A model generated the notes under the pieces. It did no database searches and was not told the origin of the DNA. It worked only from the letters and a program-made list of their open reading frames with translations. A stretch of 64,000 bases of DNA from Porodaedalea pini (taxonomy: Eukaryota; Basidiomycota; Agaricomycetes; Hymenochaetales; Hymenochaetaceae): assembly GCA_002794775.1 (NCBI GenBank), contig NBAY01000117.1, forward strand, positions 20,107-84,106, in the 5' to 3' direction. Shown piece after piece: positions 1 to 11,013 of this stretch. A program made the position numbers and the translations under genes. Positions within the stretch are counted from its first letter, which is position 1, and each line of letters opens with the position of its first letter.

Positions 1-1624
1 GAGTAAAATATGGAGGTGCTGTGGGTATCCCAAATGTTCCATACTGCAGTACTGCGTATCCTTGCTGCGCCCCAGGACCAGTTACTAGGACTCCTCCTGC
101 TATAAGTCGGTCGAGTTCGTTGTATAGTACCGGTATATCCCAAGGAACACCAGCTGGGTGTTGAAAGTCAACCAACCGAAGTTGTTGTTCAAGATGCTGA
201 TTGGTGAGCTGGTTTAGACCTTCTTGATAGAACCGCTTTTGATCTAGATCCAAAATGACTCCTTCTTGAACTAGATATGATGTAATATGCATAAAGCTTC
301 GATGGTATTCTCCCAGGGCAGCCGTGCTCATCAAAACCTTGTTGGAATTCTTGGCGACAAAATTGATTAGATCTCCATAAGTGTATCTTATTGTTGCCGC
401 CGGATAGAAGCCTAGGGCGGCTGTTTTGAATGACACAAAATTGTTTTGTCATGCCTGTGGGAGAGTTGACCATAGTAACTCCTCGTGTACCGGTGTGTAG
501 TAACATGCCCAATTGATTTTCTGTAGATCGGTGATTCCTGCATTTGATCTTAAGATGTTAACCTCTTCGAAGAATCGTGGGATCCCTTCTGGTTCTACAT
601 CGGCGTTCATTGCTGGTACTCATTTGTCATGTCTGTTTGGCATTGTTGCTCCTGGAACCGGAGGATTTGGTCTGGTGATCGGGAGATTTCTAGACTCGGC
701 GAGGTCTGGGAGAGGATTGGCTACGTTGGGTATGGGTTGCATTGGTGGTGCCATTGGTGGGGCTTGTGAAGGTCCTTGGCTCAATCCTTGTGTGGTAGAA
801 TTAGCCATGACTGCTCTGACTATTGGTGGCACCATGATATGGAAAGTCGGCAGAGCCGGTGTGGGTACACGTGAGGGTAGAGTTGGTGTCCTTCTTGGCT
901 GTTCTGGAGTCGAAGGGCACGTTTCCAGGTATGGGTCTGCAATCCTTGATATCGCAATAGGTATCAATCCTTCTGGAGTTGGTGGTGGCGGTGGCAGGAC
1001 TAGTTCTTCCTCCAATGTTTCAGACCGATTCTGTGGTGATTCCAGGGTTGATTGTTCTTCTTGATTAGGGGTAAGATTCTCAGGTTCAGAGTTTTGTTCT
1101 GTTGGTACTTCTATTGGTCCTCCTGTTTGAATTAGAGGTTCGTCAATCCATCTTCTGATAGCTTGTCTACCCCAATTAAGTGGTGACCCTGGTCTTGTGG
1201 GTAACAACGATCCGAGTGATTGGTTTCGATATGGCATTGCCGATTCTTGTGGTCCTGGCGATACCAGTCTCCTGACCACTTCTTCAGATCTGGAGTGACT
1301 TTGTTCCCTTGTTGGACTCCTGTATCCTTTGAGGCCTGGGTTCCTTTCCTCACTTTCAGGTGTTCCTCTGGGTCTTTGAACCTGCTGACTGAGTGGTGTA
1401 CTGGCAATGCTGAAATGCAACCTGTTGCTGGTTACAAAGCTTCCTGGGATACGAAGTGATATTGGGGTTTCGATGAGATCAGGTAAGATCCTTCTGGGTT
1501 CAACTGGTTGTCCTCGTTCCTGTGTGGGTTTTGGTTCAGCTACTGAGGGTGGCTGTTGTTGTTTGGTATCCTGAGGTGTGTTTTCTGGGTTGGCAATTCC
1601 AGATCGGCGAAAGGGTGACGTCAA
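1..1624 (-). pseudogene. Gag-like polyprotein of element A, frameshifted
   Basis: A 334-codon open frame (620-1624) encodes a proline-, serine- and glutamate-rich, low-complexity N-terminal region, as often seen in fungal retroelement Gag proteins. Left of about 440 a different minus-strand frame continues with a globular, helix-rich sequence containing the segments YPAATIRYTYGDLINFV and QEGLNQLTNQHLEQQLRL, which resembles a capsid-like Gag core and stays open to the window edge. The two frames are separated by about 180 bases with frame breaks, so the gene is disrupted. No zinc knuckle is reached before the edge. The protein would form the retroelement particle. Family assignment is by style and position behind an LTR and primer site, not by an exact motif. 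Confidence 0.55.
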
Positions 1625-1818
1625 TGCTTCTCTGGGAGCGTGTAAGATTCGAGGGGTGGCTGTGGCCGGTGGGCATCCTCTTGGTCTTCCTCAGCCCTGT
1701 CCTCTGGGTGGTGGTGGTGGGTTGCTTGGTTCTTCCTGAACCTTTGCTTGTATGCACATAGAGTGCTGAGGTGCTTCAGACGTCGACCTGATACTTAGGC
1801 GAGGCACCTTGTCCCCCT

Positions 1819-1832
1819 CGCAGTGGGCTCCA
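1819..1832 (-). other. tRNA-type primer binding site of element A
   Basis: On the minus strand the LTR end (CA) is followed after one base by TGGAGCCCACTGCG. It begins with TGG, the complement of a tRNA 3' CCA end. The donor tRNA was not identified. This contrasts with elements B and C, which appear self-primed. Confidence 0.55.
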
Positions 1833-1833
1833 A

Positions 1834-2674
1834 TGTGTAGGGGGTGCAGACTCTTCTAATCCGAAGGGCAATTCAGGCTACGGCTTGTGATCGACCCAAG
1901 GGGGACTGTGGTGACTCGGTATACCAAGAGGGACAACCTAAGTAGAGCGAGGTTTGAGATATGAAGACTCGGCGATATGGATACCTGTGGGATTCCGGTT
2001 GGACCAAGACTCAGGCGGGTAGAATCGGCACTTGTGGCAGCAGCCGAGGGTGTTCAGTGATTGGGTGGTGGAGTTCTGAGAGTCGGTGACAGAGTCAATG
2101 TATACTGTTTTCAGAATGAGAGTCGAGCGAGTAGTGCGTAGTAATGCATGTAGTAGATTGTGGTCTAGAGGTGGAGAGGGAACTGTCTGTCTCTGTACTT
2201 GTCTCATCTCCCCTATCTCTGTCTGTCCCTGTCTGTACAAACTACTGTGAATTTATACTAAACTGAAGCAGAGAAAGCGGTGCAAGACTCGGCCAAGTCT
2301 GTGTGAATGGATGTGAAAGTGAGTCAGCGATCGGTCTGTGCACATCACACAGCCGATCGTTGTGGAGTGATGTTGGAGTCCCCAACCTACTCTTTTCATC
2401 TCCCACCACTGCACACCCATATCCCACATCCTTGTCCTACTTGCCTAATTCCTTCCACCTGTCCCCACGAGAGTTGGTCATCCATGTGCTGATCGAGTTT
2501 GTGCGACATCCCTCCATCCGATTGTGTCCATACCAAGAATTATAATGAAGAGTCGGCCACCGATTATGAATGAATAAATGGTAAAGTTTGGTGGCTGGTA
2601 AAGGGATTCAAAGGAGTAGTGTAAGTGAGGGGAGAAAGACTCGGCCGGCGCATAGGCGATGGTTAATCGCTACA
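1834..2674 (-). repeat. LTR of element A
   Basis: The inner edge is set by TGTGTAG on the plus strand directly beside the primer site. The outer edge is placed at CTACA (2670-2674), which mirrors TGTAG, but is uncertain because the partner LTR is missing. A TATAAA box lies on the minus strand at 2250-2255, which suits a retroelement promoter. The motif GACTCGGC recurs inside (for example 1966, 2286, 2638), with its near-inverse GAGTCGGC at about 2548. Confidence 0.5.
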
Positions 2675-3097
2675 GTGGCTCCACCTGATCCTGTGTTGTG
2701 CGAACCTCCTGTGATTAACCACCCCTCAACCATGCAGCCACAAGCCATGATGCAGCACCCTCTCATGATGCAGAATCCTCTCATGATGCAGACTATGTTT
2801 GGCAACAACGTGATCAGTCAAAGGCGGCCTCGAGAGTTCCCATCCATTAGCAAGTGGCTGGACTCTCTGCACAAGGATATGGAATGGGGCCAAGCTCCCT
2901 GCCCTAACTATTGGATTTTTAGACAGTCATTCGAAGAGTGAGGTCTAGTTCACCTGGATGATATCCAAGGGCTGTCCAAGGATGACATATGGAAAATAGC
3001 GGAGGAGGATAAATTAGTCATCAACTTCAGCCTTGTCAATCATCTTCATCGCTATGTAGACCAAGATTACAACCTCATCGTCAATTCTCACAGCTAA
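2674..3097 (+). pseudogene. SAM-domain-like protein fragment with internal TGA
   Basis: An open frame from the LTR edge carries a methionine/proline/glutamine-rich stretch with an imperfect repeat (HPLMMQ, NPLMMQ), followed by a sequence resembling a sterile alpha motif: ISKWLDSLHKDMEWG, then an in-frame TGA at 2939-2941, then GLVHLDDIQGLSKDDIWKI and VNHLHRYVDQDYN, ending at TAA 3095-3097. The pattern of a tryptophan near the start, an L..L..L core and a final helix is typical of SAM folds, which mediate protein-protein or RNA binding. No upstream exons were found because the left edge abuts the LTR. It may be a host gene truncated by element A or part of an older transposon. The in-frame stop suggests it is inactive. 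Confidence 0.45.
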
Positions 3098-3249
3098 ATG
3101 ATCACTCCTAATCATTACTATCAAAGCATGTCAATAGAGGACTACACTCAAAAATGACATAGATTTGTTGATAATTGAAAGCTATTTCCATCCATGTGAC
3201 TTTCACCTGAGCATGTCGTCAGAGGATTTCACTTGAGAGTTGAGGGTAG

Positions 3250-4282
3250 CTATGCACCAGGGCCAGTGGACATACCTGCAGTGTTGGTAGAAGGCTCAAC
3301 AGTCATTTGTGCTAATCGACATAATCTCTCCATAAAGCCGTGCATACACCACAACATCTCCTCCTTCTTCCAGCAGGGCAAGTCATCGAAGTCGAGTTTT
3401 GAGTAGCGAGAAGGCCAATTCAATTGGATTGAAATCTGGAGAGTACACAGGAAGGAATTCAAGCTTCATGCCACTAGACACATGATTACAGAATGCATCA
3501 GTGCTGGAGCGATGCACGGGAGGAAAAAGCACTGCACCTGGATTCGATCAACTCATGAATTTCATTCGACTTGTGGATAGCACAGTTGTCCATGACAATG
3601 ACTGAGTTTGGTCCTGGAAAAGGTTCCGTATGATTGAGGAGACGTGCGATGAAAGTGGTAAAGGATTCTGTATTGAATTTGCAGTCAAGCATTCTGTCAA
3701 GAGAGATTGCTGGAAGGATTGAATACCTGGAGGAAGTTTGACATATGACACCCTGAGGTATGATGGGACTATGTGTACCTCTTTCCCCTGGTGAAAAACT
3801 GTTTGTGGCTGGCTTGATGCCCATGTAAAGCCCATGCCTTTTTTCTCAAGAAAGTGCAATAGTCGCAAGCACTTTTGTCAACAAACATGAGCTGTTCAGC
3901 TTTGTATTTCTTGCCAATTTTGAGACAATATTGTATTCATGCAGTCTCACTGCGTTCATGTGCCTTCTTTGAAATCTTCGACCAGGTTGGATTTGGGCTC
4001 AACTAGTTGAGAACAAAAGACCATACCCTTTTCATAGTGAATCCAGCCCATTCCAATGTCCTCCATATCATAGAGTCCGAAATGTATTTACCAGAAGACG
4101 CGCCGAGCTTCTGCCTCAGCTCATCAAGGAATAGGTCCCTGTGTTGATCGACTGAACTGAGGAGATACTGGTGGCAAATGGAATCCTGATGAGCAACGTC
4201 CATCAGCACTGGCACACTACACCTCACCTGTACATCCAGATAGTCCAACAGCCTTGGCTGGCCAGTCCTCTTTCCATCTCTC
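3250..4282 (-). pseudogene. Tc1/mariner-like transposase, catalytic part (split gene, part 2)
   Basis: This is the larger piece of a DDE transposase interrupted by gypsy element B. Reading leftwards from 4282 it contains TGQPRLLDYLDVQ, then DLFLDELRQKLGASSGKYIS and a linker, then SVIVMDNCAIHKSNEIHELI (second catalytic aspartate, 3540-3610), and SPDFNPIELAFS with the third acidic residue (about 3440) in another frame. The order and motifs match the DDE_3 group of Tc1/mariner elements. Several frameshifts and stops separate these segments, so it is inactive. The N-terminal helix-turn-helix part lies at 11441-11633. If one 5-bp duplication and the retrotransposon are removed, the two parts join in one frame. 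Terminal inverted repeats were not identified. Confidence 0.75.
4278..4282. repeat. Target site duplication CTCTC, left copy (element B)
   Basis: CTCTC directly precedes the left LTR of element B and matches 11441-11445 on the other side. Five bases is the usual duplication length for Ty3/gypsy elements. Confidence 0.9.
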
Positions 4283-4709
4283 TGTTAGGCAGGAGTCCGG
4301 GAGACGACTTGGACTGGGCAAGCCTCAGCTGACTGTCATCTGGGATGTGCTATACTCAAGTGGGGACTCAGGACATGCTGTACTCAGGCTAGGTCATCGC
4401 AGAGGTAAGAGGATTAATACAAGACTAAACTAATACAAAGGGGACGAGTCTCACCTAGGTCATCATGGAGGTAAGAGGAAAAGCAGAACAAGGAGTTCAT
4501 GCAATTCCTGAGACCTTATATAGTGATGACCGTGAGACTGTATTACCTAATGTTACATGAGCAGATGGAATGGAACAAATGAAGGTCATGTGAAGGGAGT
4601 GTGGGAAATGATTGGAAAGATGGTTAAATATAATAAAAAGGGAGCAATTGGAGTAAAGGAAATGGTAAAAGGAAAGTAAAAGAAAAATGGAAAAGTTTGA
4701 GTTCTAACA
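4283..4709 (-). repeat. 3' LTR of element B (427 bp)
   Basis: It starts TGTTAGGC and ends TTCTAACA on the plus strand, giving TGTTAG/CTAACA inverted ends. On the minus strand a TATATAAGG box lies at 4514-4522, with the predicted transcript start about 32 bases further on at GTTCTGCTTTT (plus 4479-4489). The partner LTR is 11014-11440. Confidence 0.92.
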
Positions 4710-4722
4710 TTACCCCCCCCTC
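4710..4722 (-). other. Polypurine tract of element B
   Basis: On the minus strand a G-run flanked by GA and TAA (plus: TTACCCCCCCCTC) lies immediately upstream of the 3' LTR, where plus-strand DNA synthesis of a retroelement is primed. Confidence 0.8.
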
Positions 4723-6340
4723 AAGGTTGGGCGTCCCAACCAACCAAGATTGTGGTTGTTTGGCTCGGTGTCAGCAAAGAGTGGATGGAGTTGTTGGCAA
4801 GGAATGTCGAGCTTCCAAGGAGTGCCTGGATGTTTTCGATAGAACTCAGTGATTGCCTCCTTCACATTCTCACCGAAGTCCGTTTCCGGTTGCCAAGTTG
4901 GTTTGTTGTACCCGACCCACTTGACGAGGTACTGTAACTTTCCTCGGTGCAGACATGAGTCAATGACCTCTTTGACCTTGTATTCCTCCTCATTGTCAAC
5001 AATGTCTGGTGGTGGCGGTGGCAGCCATTTCTGGCTTTTGAAGGATGGTTCGATGGTGGGTTTCAGCAAGGCTTCATTGAAAACAGGGTGGACCTTTTTC
5101 CATTGCTTTGGGAGCTTGAGCTTGTATGTGCTCACTCCTACCTTGTTGATGATGTCAAAGGGGCCATACCACTTGTCAGCTAGCTTCCTTGTCAGCGAAT
5201 CTGTGCTGATGTTTCGCCTGTTGAGGAAGACCTTGTCTCCAGCCTTTTACTCTACCGAGGTTCCTGCCATCCAGTCATGGTAGTGTTTCATGTCCTCTGC
5301 TGCCTTGACCAGGTTGTCCTTTGCAATGCAATGAGTCTCCTTGATGTGCTTCGCAAATTCTTCTGCTGACATGTTAGCAGATGAAGTTCACATTGTGTCA
5401 AAGCTCAGAGGATGATGTCCTGTATTTGCATAGAAGGGGGACATTTTTGTCGCCGAGTGTTTGCAGTTGTTGTATGCGAACTCTGCGAGGGGAGCCAGTC
5501 CTTCCAATCCGATTGCCGATGGTTGATGAAGAGCCAAAGGTACTGTTCGAGCTCTTGGTTAACACGTTCTGTCTGACCGTCTGTCTGTGGGTGGTATGCC
5601 ATTGACAGGTTGCCTTCAATGTGTAGGAGTTTGTATAGCTCCTTCATCATTGACGCATCGAACTGTGTGCCTCAGTCATGGATAATCTTCTTCAGTAGGC
5701 TGTGGAGGCGGAAGACATGGTCATGGTATAATTGAGCCATGCCTTCCGCTGACAGTTTTGTTGTTGTTGGGATCGTGTGCATCTGCTTCGAGAATCTGTC
5801 CATGAAGACGCAGATTGTATTATGTCCCTTCGAGTCTGGGAGCTCTCCAATGAGGTTGACTGTGATGATTTCCCAAGGGCCTTTGGGGACTGCGTTCGGA
5901 TGAAGCGGTCTTGACCTTGACACTCTCAAGGCCTTTGTTCACTGACATTGGTCACACCCTTGAACGTACATTCTGACATCTGAGAACATTGACGCCCACC
6001 AGAAATCCCGCCTGACCAGTTCTACCATCTTCGATGCTCCTGGATGTCCAGCCAGTACCAAGTCGTGACACTCCCACAATATGGCCTCCTTCATCATCAA
6101 TGGCATGTACACCTTGCCTTTCATCCGCCACAGTCCGTCGACTTCTGTCATACCCGTTGGCCTCTCCGACTCGTCCTGCGCCCTCTGTGCTTCACCCACT
6201 CGGTCCAACACCTCATCACGCAATGTTCTCACCACTCCACAATTCAACCACTTCTCCTTGATGAACATGATGCCGTCGTTGTCATCCTTGCCCTCATCGT
6301 AGCCCACCTTGCACGACAGCAGGTCCACCTTGCCTGTGGT
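4723..6340 (-). pseudogene. Integrase and chromodomain region of element B
   Basis: Reading leftwards: an HHCC-type zinc-binding part with HDLVLAGHPGASKMVELVRR and YVQGCDQC (about 5940-6100), the catalytic core with PWEIITVNLIGELPD (about 5840-5880), MDRFSKQMHTIP, KIIHD followed by a stop, and HPQTDGQTERVNQELEQYL (about 5530-5600), and a C-terminal chromodomain with EEYKVKEVIDSCLHRGKLQY and LVKWVGYNKPTWQPE (about 4870-5010). The first catalytic aspartate reads as asparagine (TVNLI instead of the usual TVDLI), and stops break the frame. Chromodomains target such elements to modified histones. The chromodomain half (4710-5135) is still open. Confidence 0.85.
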
Positions 6341-7013
6341 CTTCCTCGACTTATGCTCAAGGTGGAAGTCAAATTCCTCGAGTTCTGTTCACCAGCGAGC
6401 TTGACAATAACTCAGTTTCTGTGCCGATTTGAAGTAGGTAAGGTTGGCGTGGTCAGACCAGATTTCGATCTTATGATGAGTGCTGAGGAGATACTGTCGC
6501 CACTCCTTGAGCACCGAAACGATCGCGAGCATCTCCTTGTTGTAGATCTCATAGTTTCATTCTGCAGGCAGTAGTGCTTCTGACCTGTAGGCAATCACCC
6601 TCCACTTGCCTTCCTGCTTCTGCAACAACACACCTCCAAGTGCAAAGTTTGACGAGTCTGCCTCTATGTGGAAAGGGCCCTCGTCATTGGTGATTGCCAG
6701 GACTGGAGGTGAGCTGAGATGACGCTTCAGCTCCTCGAATGCTTCCTGCTGTTTGGTCTCCCATACCCAGCCCTTTTTTCCCATCAGAGACATTAACGGT
6801 TGGACCACCTTGCTGTAGTCCTTGATAAACCGCCTTAGCCAGTTCCCCATACCGAGGAACTTTTGCAGTTCCTTCAGGTTGCAAGGAGCTGGCCAGCTAG
6901 AGATCGCTTCCATCTTTGCCGGGTCAGCCTTAAGTTCACCATTGCCAATGATGTGGCCAAGGTATTTAACGACCTTGGTGTCGAACTCGCATTTCTCCAG
7001 TTTCAGATACAAG

Positions 7014-7877
7014 CTGTTGTAGATCCTGCGTATGGGTTGTTTAGGATCAGCAGTTCATTTGGGGACGTGTTTCCATTGAGTTTTGCAGTAAATATATGCT
7101 CAGTATGAGCATGGGAAAAATCTCGGTACACGTCGGTACATGTCGGTATGTGTACAATGTGTTGGTATGCGTCAATACTGTAAGGTGCTCTGGACCCAAT
7201 GTGAGTGTCAGTACGGAGCTGGAACGAGTGAGATATCAACTCCGGTATGAGACAATAGTGATAACGGAGATGAGAATGAGAACGAGACAAGAGATGAGAC
7301 TGAAGATGAGGTTGCCATGAAACTAACTGTTGCGGAGACTAACTGCACGCACAAAAGCTGCCCTATCTGAGGGGAACTCTGCAGTAGTATTTTCCCCCCT
7401 TGCTACCTATGACAGGGAAGTCCCTAAATACAAGGTGCAAGAGATCTATCTACAGGAAAGTTATTCCAAAGTGAGTATAATGTGCATACCAGGTGAAACA
7501 TAGAGCATCGGAGAGAAAACACTCGGAACATAAGAGAAACATAGAAAATCAAGAGAAAACCTGTCCATGCAACAACTTCCCCATTTGCCTCAGTCCATCA
7601 TCCGGTCATATCGCAGCTCCACCAGAACTGAGATCCTCCAATCAGTGAGCCATCATCCATCATCAGGCAGATCTCCGGTACGTGTCCCAACTGACTCCAA
7701 TGACATAAGCTTTCCGGTACATCCCAAATTACCAGGGGGATCTTTCTAGCAATCTGCTGATGTGATGTCAGGCAAATCATCCTGTGTCTGGTACATGTCA
7801 ATAGCTGTCAGAATGTGCAACAGATGGCCTCTAGAGGGATCTGCAGTGGTTGGCCACTCGTCGGTACTCTACACTGT
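7014..7877. repeat. CTGT target duplications flanking the solo LTR
   Basis: CTGT occurs at 7014-7017 and 7874-7877, directly at the solo LTR ends. Removing the LTR and one copy gives the same reading as the matching region of element C. Confidence 0.75.
7018..7873. mobile_element. Solo LTR (856 bp) inserted in element B
   Basis: The insert has inverted ends TGTAGA...TCTACA and a 4-bp duplication CTGT. It has no convincing coding frame. A single TG...CA unit with no internal region is what remains after LTR-LTR recombination. Its parent element is not in the window, and its orientation could not be decided. It is younger than element B because it interrupts B. Confidence 0.75.
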
Positions 7878-8556
7878 TTTCCTGAAGGATCTGAAGTATG
7901 TGTCTCGATGTCTCGATGTGCTCCTCGATGGGTTCTGAGAGGATCAGGATGTCGTCGAGGTAAACAATGATTAGGTTTGCATAGATCAGGTCCTTGAAGA
8001 TGTGATTGACAAATGCCTGGAATGTTGCCGGTGCATTACAAAAACCAAAAAACATTACTGTTGGTTTGAAGAGACCCATGTTCATGCAGAACACTGCTTT
8101 CCACTCGTCACCTTCACGGATCCGGATGTTGTAATACCCCCAGCGAAGATCAAGCTTGGTGATGAACTTTGCCTTCTTGACCTTGTCGACAAGTTTGTCA
8201 ATGAGGGGAAGAGGATACTTATTCTTGATTGTACCCTCATTAAGCTTCCGGTAATCCTGAATCAGGTGTAGGGACTTGTTGGCCTTCTTTATGAAAAAGA
8301 AGGGTGACGCCATTGGTGAGATCAATTTTCATATACAACCCGACTTCAAGTTCTCCTCAAGGAATTCCTTCAGCAACTCTTGTTCTGTCGGTGTCAGCGG
8401 ATAGATCTTGCAGTCACTGGGTTTGAAGTCAGGTTTTAGGTCAATGATGTGGTCCCAGGGGCGGTGTTCCAGTAGCTTCTCAAATCCCTTCTCCGAGAAG
8501 ACGTTGGCGTAGTCATTGAGATATGCGGGCCAGGATGCCTTGTCCATTCGCACTTC

Positions 8557-9131
8557 TCACACCCCCCTCATCTCTTCCACAGCCCCCTTCTCAATCGCAC
8601 ACTCCTCTGGACAGCAGGTGAATTCAATCGAACCCGTCTTCCAGTCGACCTCTGGGTTGTGGTGTCGAAGCCAGTCATAGTCAAGGAAGATGTTTGACGA
8701 TGCCAGGGATGTCACCGCAAGGACAATCCTTTCCTTATGGTGTCCAATCATTAAGTTGACATGGATGTATTTTTCAATCAAACCGGCCTCGTTGTGTGTG
8801 CCATCTGCATTGAGCACCACAAGGGATCTGATATATTGCTTGGTCTCCAACCTGTATCGTTTGACAAACCTCACATCGATGCATGACCCCGTACACCCCC
8901 CGAATCCACGAGGGCATGGGCATCCACCTCTCTCGCTTCACCCTCCATGCTATGTCCGATGTTCAGGAGGAGGTCCAGCTGGCGTCTGCCAGTTCCCTTC
9001 ATGAACAGCTGCTCGTACTCGCTATTCTCGTTCCCACCAGTGGGGACTTCGTAATCAGAAAAACTATCGATGTTGTTTGCATCTACATATTGTACAGATG
9101 GTTGGTTATATTTTATCAAGTCCAGATTCAA
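8557..9131 (-). pseudogene. Retroviral-type aspartic protease region of element B
   Basis: The segment DAHALVDSG holds the catalytic DSG triad of a retropepsin, and SSNIFLDYDWLRHHNPEVDW is the typical C-terminal protease segment of fungal gypsy elements. A run of six C (plus strand, about 8893) shifts the frame directly after DSG; element C reads DSGCTG there without the shift. The protease would cut the Gag-Pol polyprotein. Confidence 0.8.
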
Positions 9132-9339
9132 AGCCCCTTGTTCTTCTCGGTCAGTTGCCCCGATGGCTGCACCTGACCACTTGCAAAATCCTGTGAGTCG
9201 ACGACCTCTTCGTCATTGTCTTCCTCCTCCACATAGTCCTCCACAGTCATTCTCTGAGTGTCTATGACTTCCTCAAAGGCTGATTTCTTCATCACGCCCA
9301 GCTTGTTGGCAAGAAGGCGATGCTCACCTGGCACCATCA

Positions 9340-10475
9340 TCTGCAGCATGCACTGCATGATTGTCTTTCCTTGCAGGCATGTGTCTTTAAAGTGACCCAG
9401 CTTGCCACAGATCCAGCATGCCCATCATTATTGCGCCTCATTCATCGAGATGTCTATTGGCTGCCCAGTGCCTCCAAAGGTGACACCAGTTGCGTCGCGC
9501 TTATCAACATGGGGAGCCACCATTTGGCGGTGAGCCAGAGGTGCCTGTTGTTGTTGCGGGCATGGCAGAAGTGGAAATGCATGACCTCATTGTATCGCTC
9601 AGATCTGCTGTTCACCCCGGTCAATCTCAATTGCCTTCTTCTTCCAGTTGTTGTTTTTTGTTGGGACCGGCATCGACCTCAACACCCCATGAACTACCTC
9701 GATGTTCATCACACACTTCAGGCAGTCGCAGATGATGGTGTCATCCATTAGGCCTGCCATCATGATGATCGTGTCAAGCTTTTGGAAGAATTTGTCGGCA
9801 GTAAGATCTTTCTGGACCTTGGTTTGGAACTCTGCCAGCACCTTCTCCTTTCAGTTCGGATTGTTGAATGAGGCATCCAGTTGTTCCTGGAATCTGGTCC
9901 AGCTATCTGTGAAGCTCACGATGCCATTTGTTGTGAACTCCTTGACGTAGTTTTGTGCCCATGTCAATGTGTTGCCACCCCTGAGGTAGGAAAGGGTGAG
10001 GTAGATCTTGCTCAATGATGAGGGGTACTTTGTAGGATTTGCTGAGACAAAGAGAGTGACTTCTCATTGGAAGTCAAGGTAGTCATTGCCACCAGCAAAT
10101 TTGCATGGTTGGGCAACATCAATTGAGGGGGTTTGAGTGGTGGGAGAGCGTGTTGCTTGTTGAGTGAAGGCACCCACAACAATCACTGTGATCTGTTCCA
10201 TCTGCTGCTGGCTGAAACCTCCTGTTGACATTTCTGGTTCAGGCATCAGTGTCGAGGGTTCAGGGGGGGTTGGGGGTGACAGATCCCTATGGGTCTCATG
10301 GTATGGTCCTGGAGTTGGCAGTAGGTTGATGGTAGATGTTGACAGTGCAGGTGATGATGGGACAGCTGGGGGCCACCTAGCTCTCCTTCCTTCTTTGTTT
10401 GTCGAATACCAGCTGTGCTGGATGTCACTCCACCAGATGTCATATACAATGCCACTATTGTTGGTCGCGACATAG
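9340..10475 (-). pseudogene. Gag with CCHC zinc knuckle, element B
   Basis: The Gag core (about 9600-10250) includes MSTGGFSQQQMEQITVIVVG and PCKFAGGNDYLDFQ, followed by stops and further matching segments. The zinc knuckle CWICGKLGHFKDTC (C-x2-C-x4-H-x4-C) is encoded around 9380-9415 and would bind element RNA. A proline-rich N-terminal region extends to at least 10475. Several in-frame stops are present. Confidence 0.8.
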
Positions 10476-11001
10476 CCTGGTTGGTCTGGGTCCCAGCGTG
10501 CTGATGCAGGGAGAGCCCATTGTTGTTCGTCAGTGATATCTATCTTGATGACGGTGGGGGAACGGGGATCGGTTGTGCGTTTGATCCAGGATTACGCCAA
10601 TGTTGAGCAGGTTCGTCGGCGAAATTGATGACGAGGCGGTAGGAACCGAGCAAGATGACAAACAATAGTGTCGACGACACCTGTACTCTTCTGGTTACCC
10701 ACGTCCACATCAGGTGTGTGCTCCACCAAAGGCTAATTTGTAGTGCCAGGGTGGGAGAAGGTTTCCCAATCGAGATGGCAACTCGTCCAAGGTCAAGTTG
10801 GTGTCCAAATGTGGTAAGTGTTTTGGGGAAAGTTGGTTGGAAAGTTTATGTAATACACAAACGTCTGAAAACGTCCAGGCAGGGTTGAGGGTTGTCGTTT
10901 TAGGGGGTTTACATGTCAAGTCCATCGAGGGGAGTGCTCCTCTAGACCGAGTGAAGGCGAATCGACAGCAACAACATACGCTGGGGATGAGCCTGGGTGG
11001 G

Positions 11002-11012
11002 GTTCTGCTTTT
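11002..11012 (-). other. Self-complementary primer binding site of element B
   Basis: One base inside the 5' LTR the minus strand reads AAAAGCAGAAC. The LTR transcript start region on the same strand reads GTTCTGCTTTT (plus 11210-11220), an exact 11-base complement, as in Tf1/sushi elements that prime on the folded 5' end of their own RNA. Element C has the same arrangement. Confidence 0.75.
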
Positions 11013-11013
11013 A

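Larger units (their letters stand above)
1..2674 (-). mobile_element. Ty3/gypsy-type LTR retrotransposon A, 5' part only
   Basis: This is the 5' end of an LTR retrotransposon read right to left and cut by the window edge. Visible parts in order on the minus strand are an LTR (1834-2674), a tRNA-type primer binding site next to it (1819-1832), and a Gag-like coding region from about 1624 leftwards. Pol lies outside the window, so assignment to Ty3/gypsy rests on the gag style and is an inference. The target duplication cannot be checked because the other LTR is not present. Confidence 0.7.
6341..8553 (-). pseudogene. Reverse transcriptase and RNase H of element B, interrupted by a solo LTR
   Basis: The N-terminal part (7874-8553) contains the entry region [50 protein letters not shown] and the active-site segment [13 protein letters not shown], with the YxDD box intact (codons at 7951-7956). 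The solo LTR then interrupts the thumb/connection region. The C-terminal part (6557-7017) resumes with LKLEKCEFDTKVVKYLGHII and runs into RNase H (FHIEADSSNFALGGVLLQK). A stop near 6556 ends the frame inside RNase H. The sequence copies element RNA into DNA in intact relatives. Confidence 0.88.
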
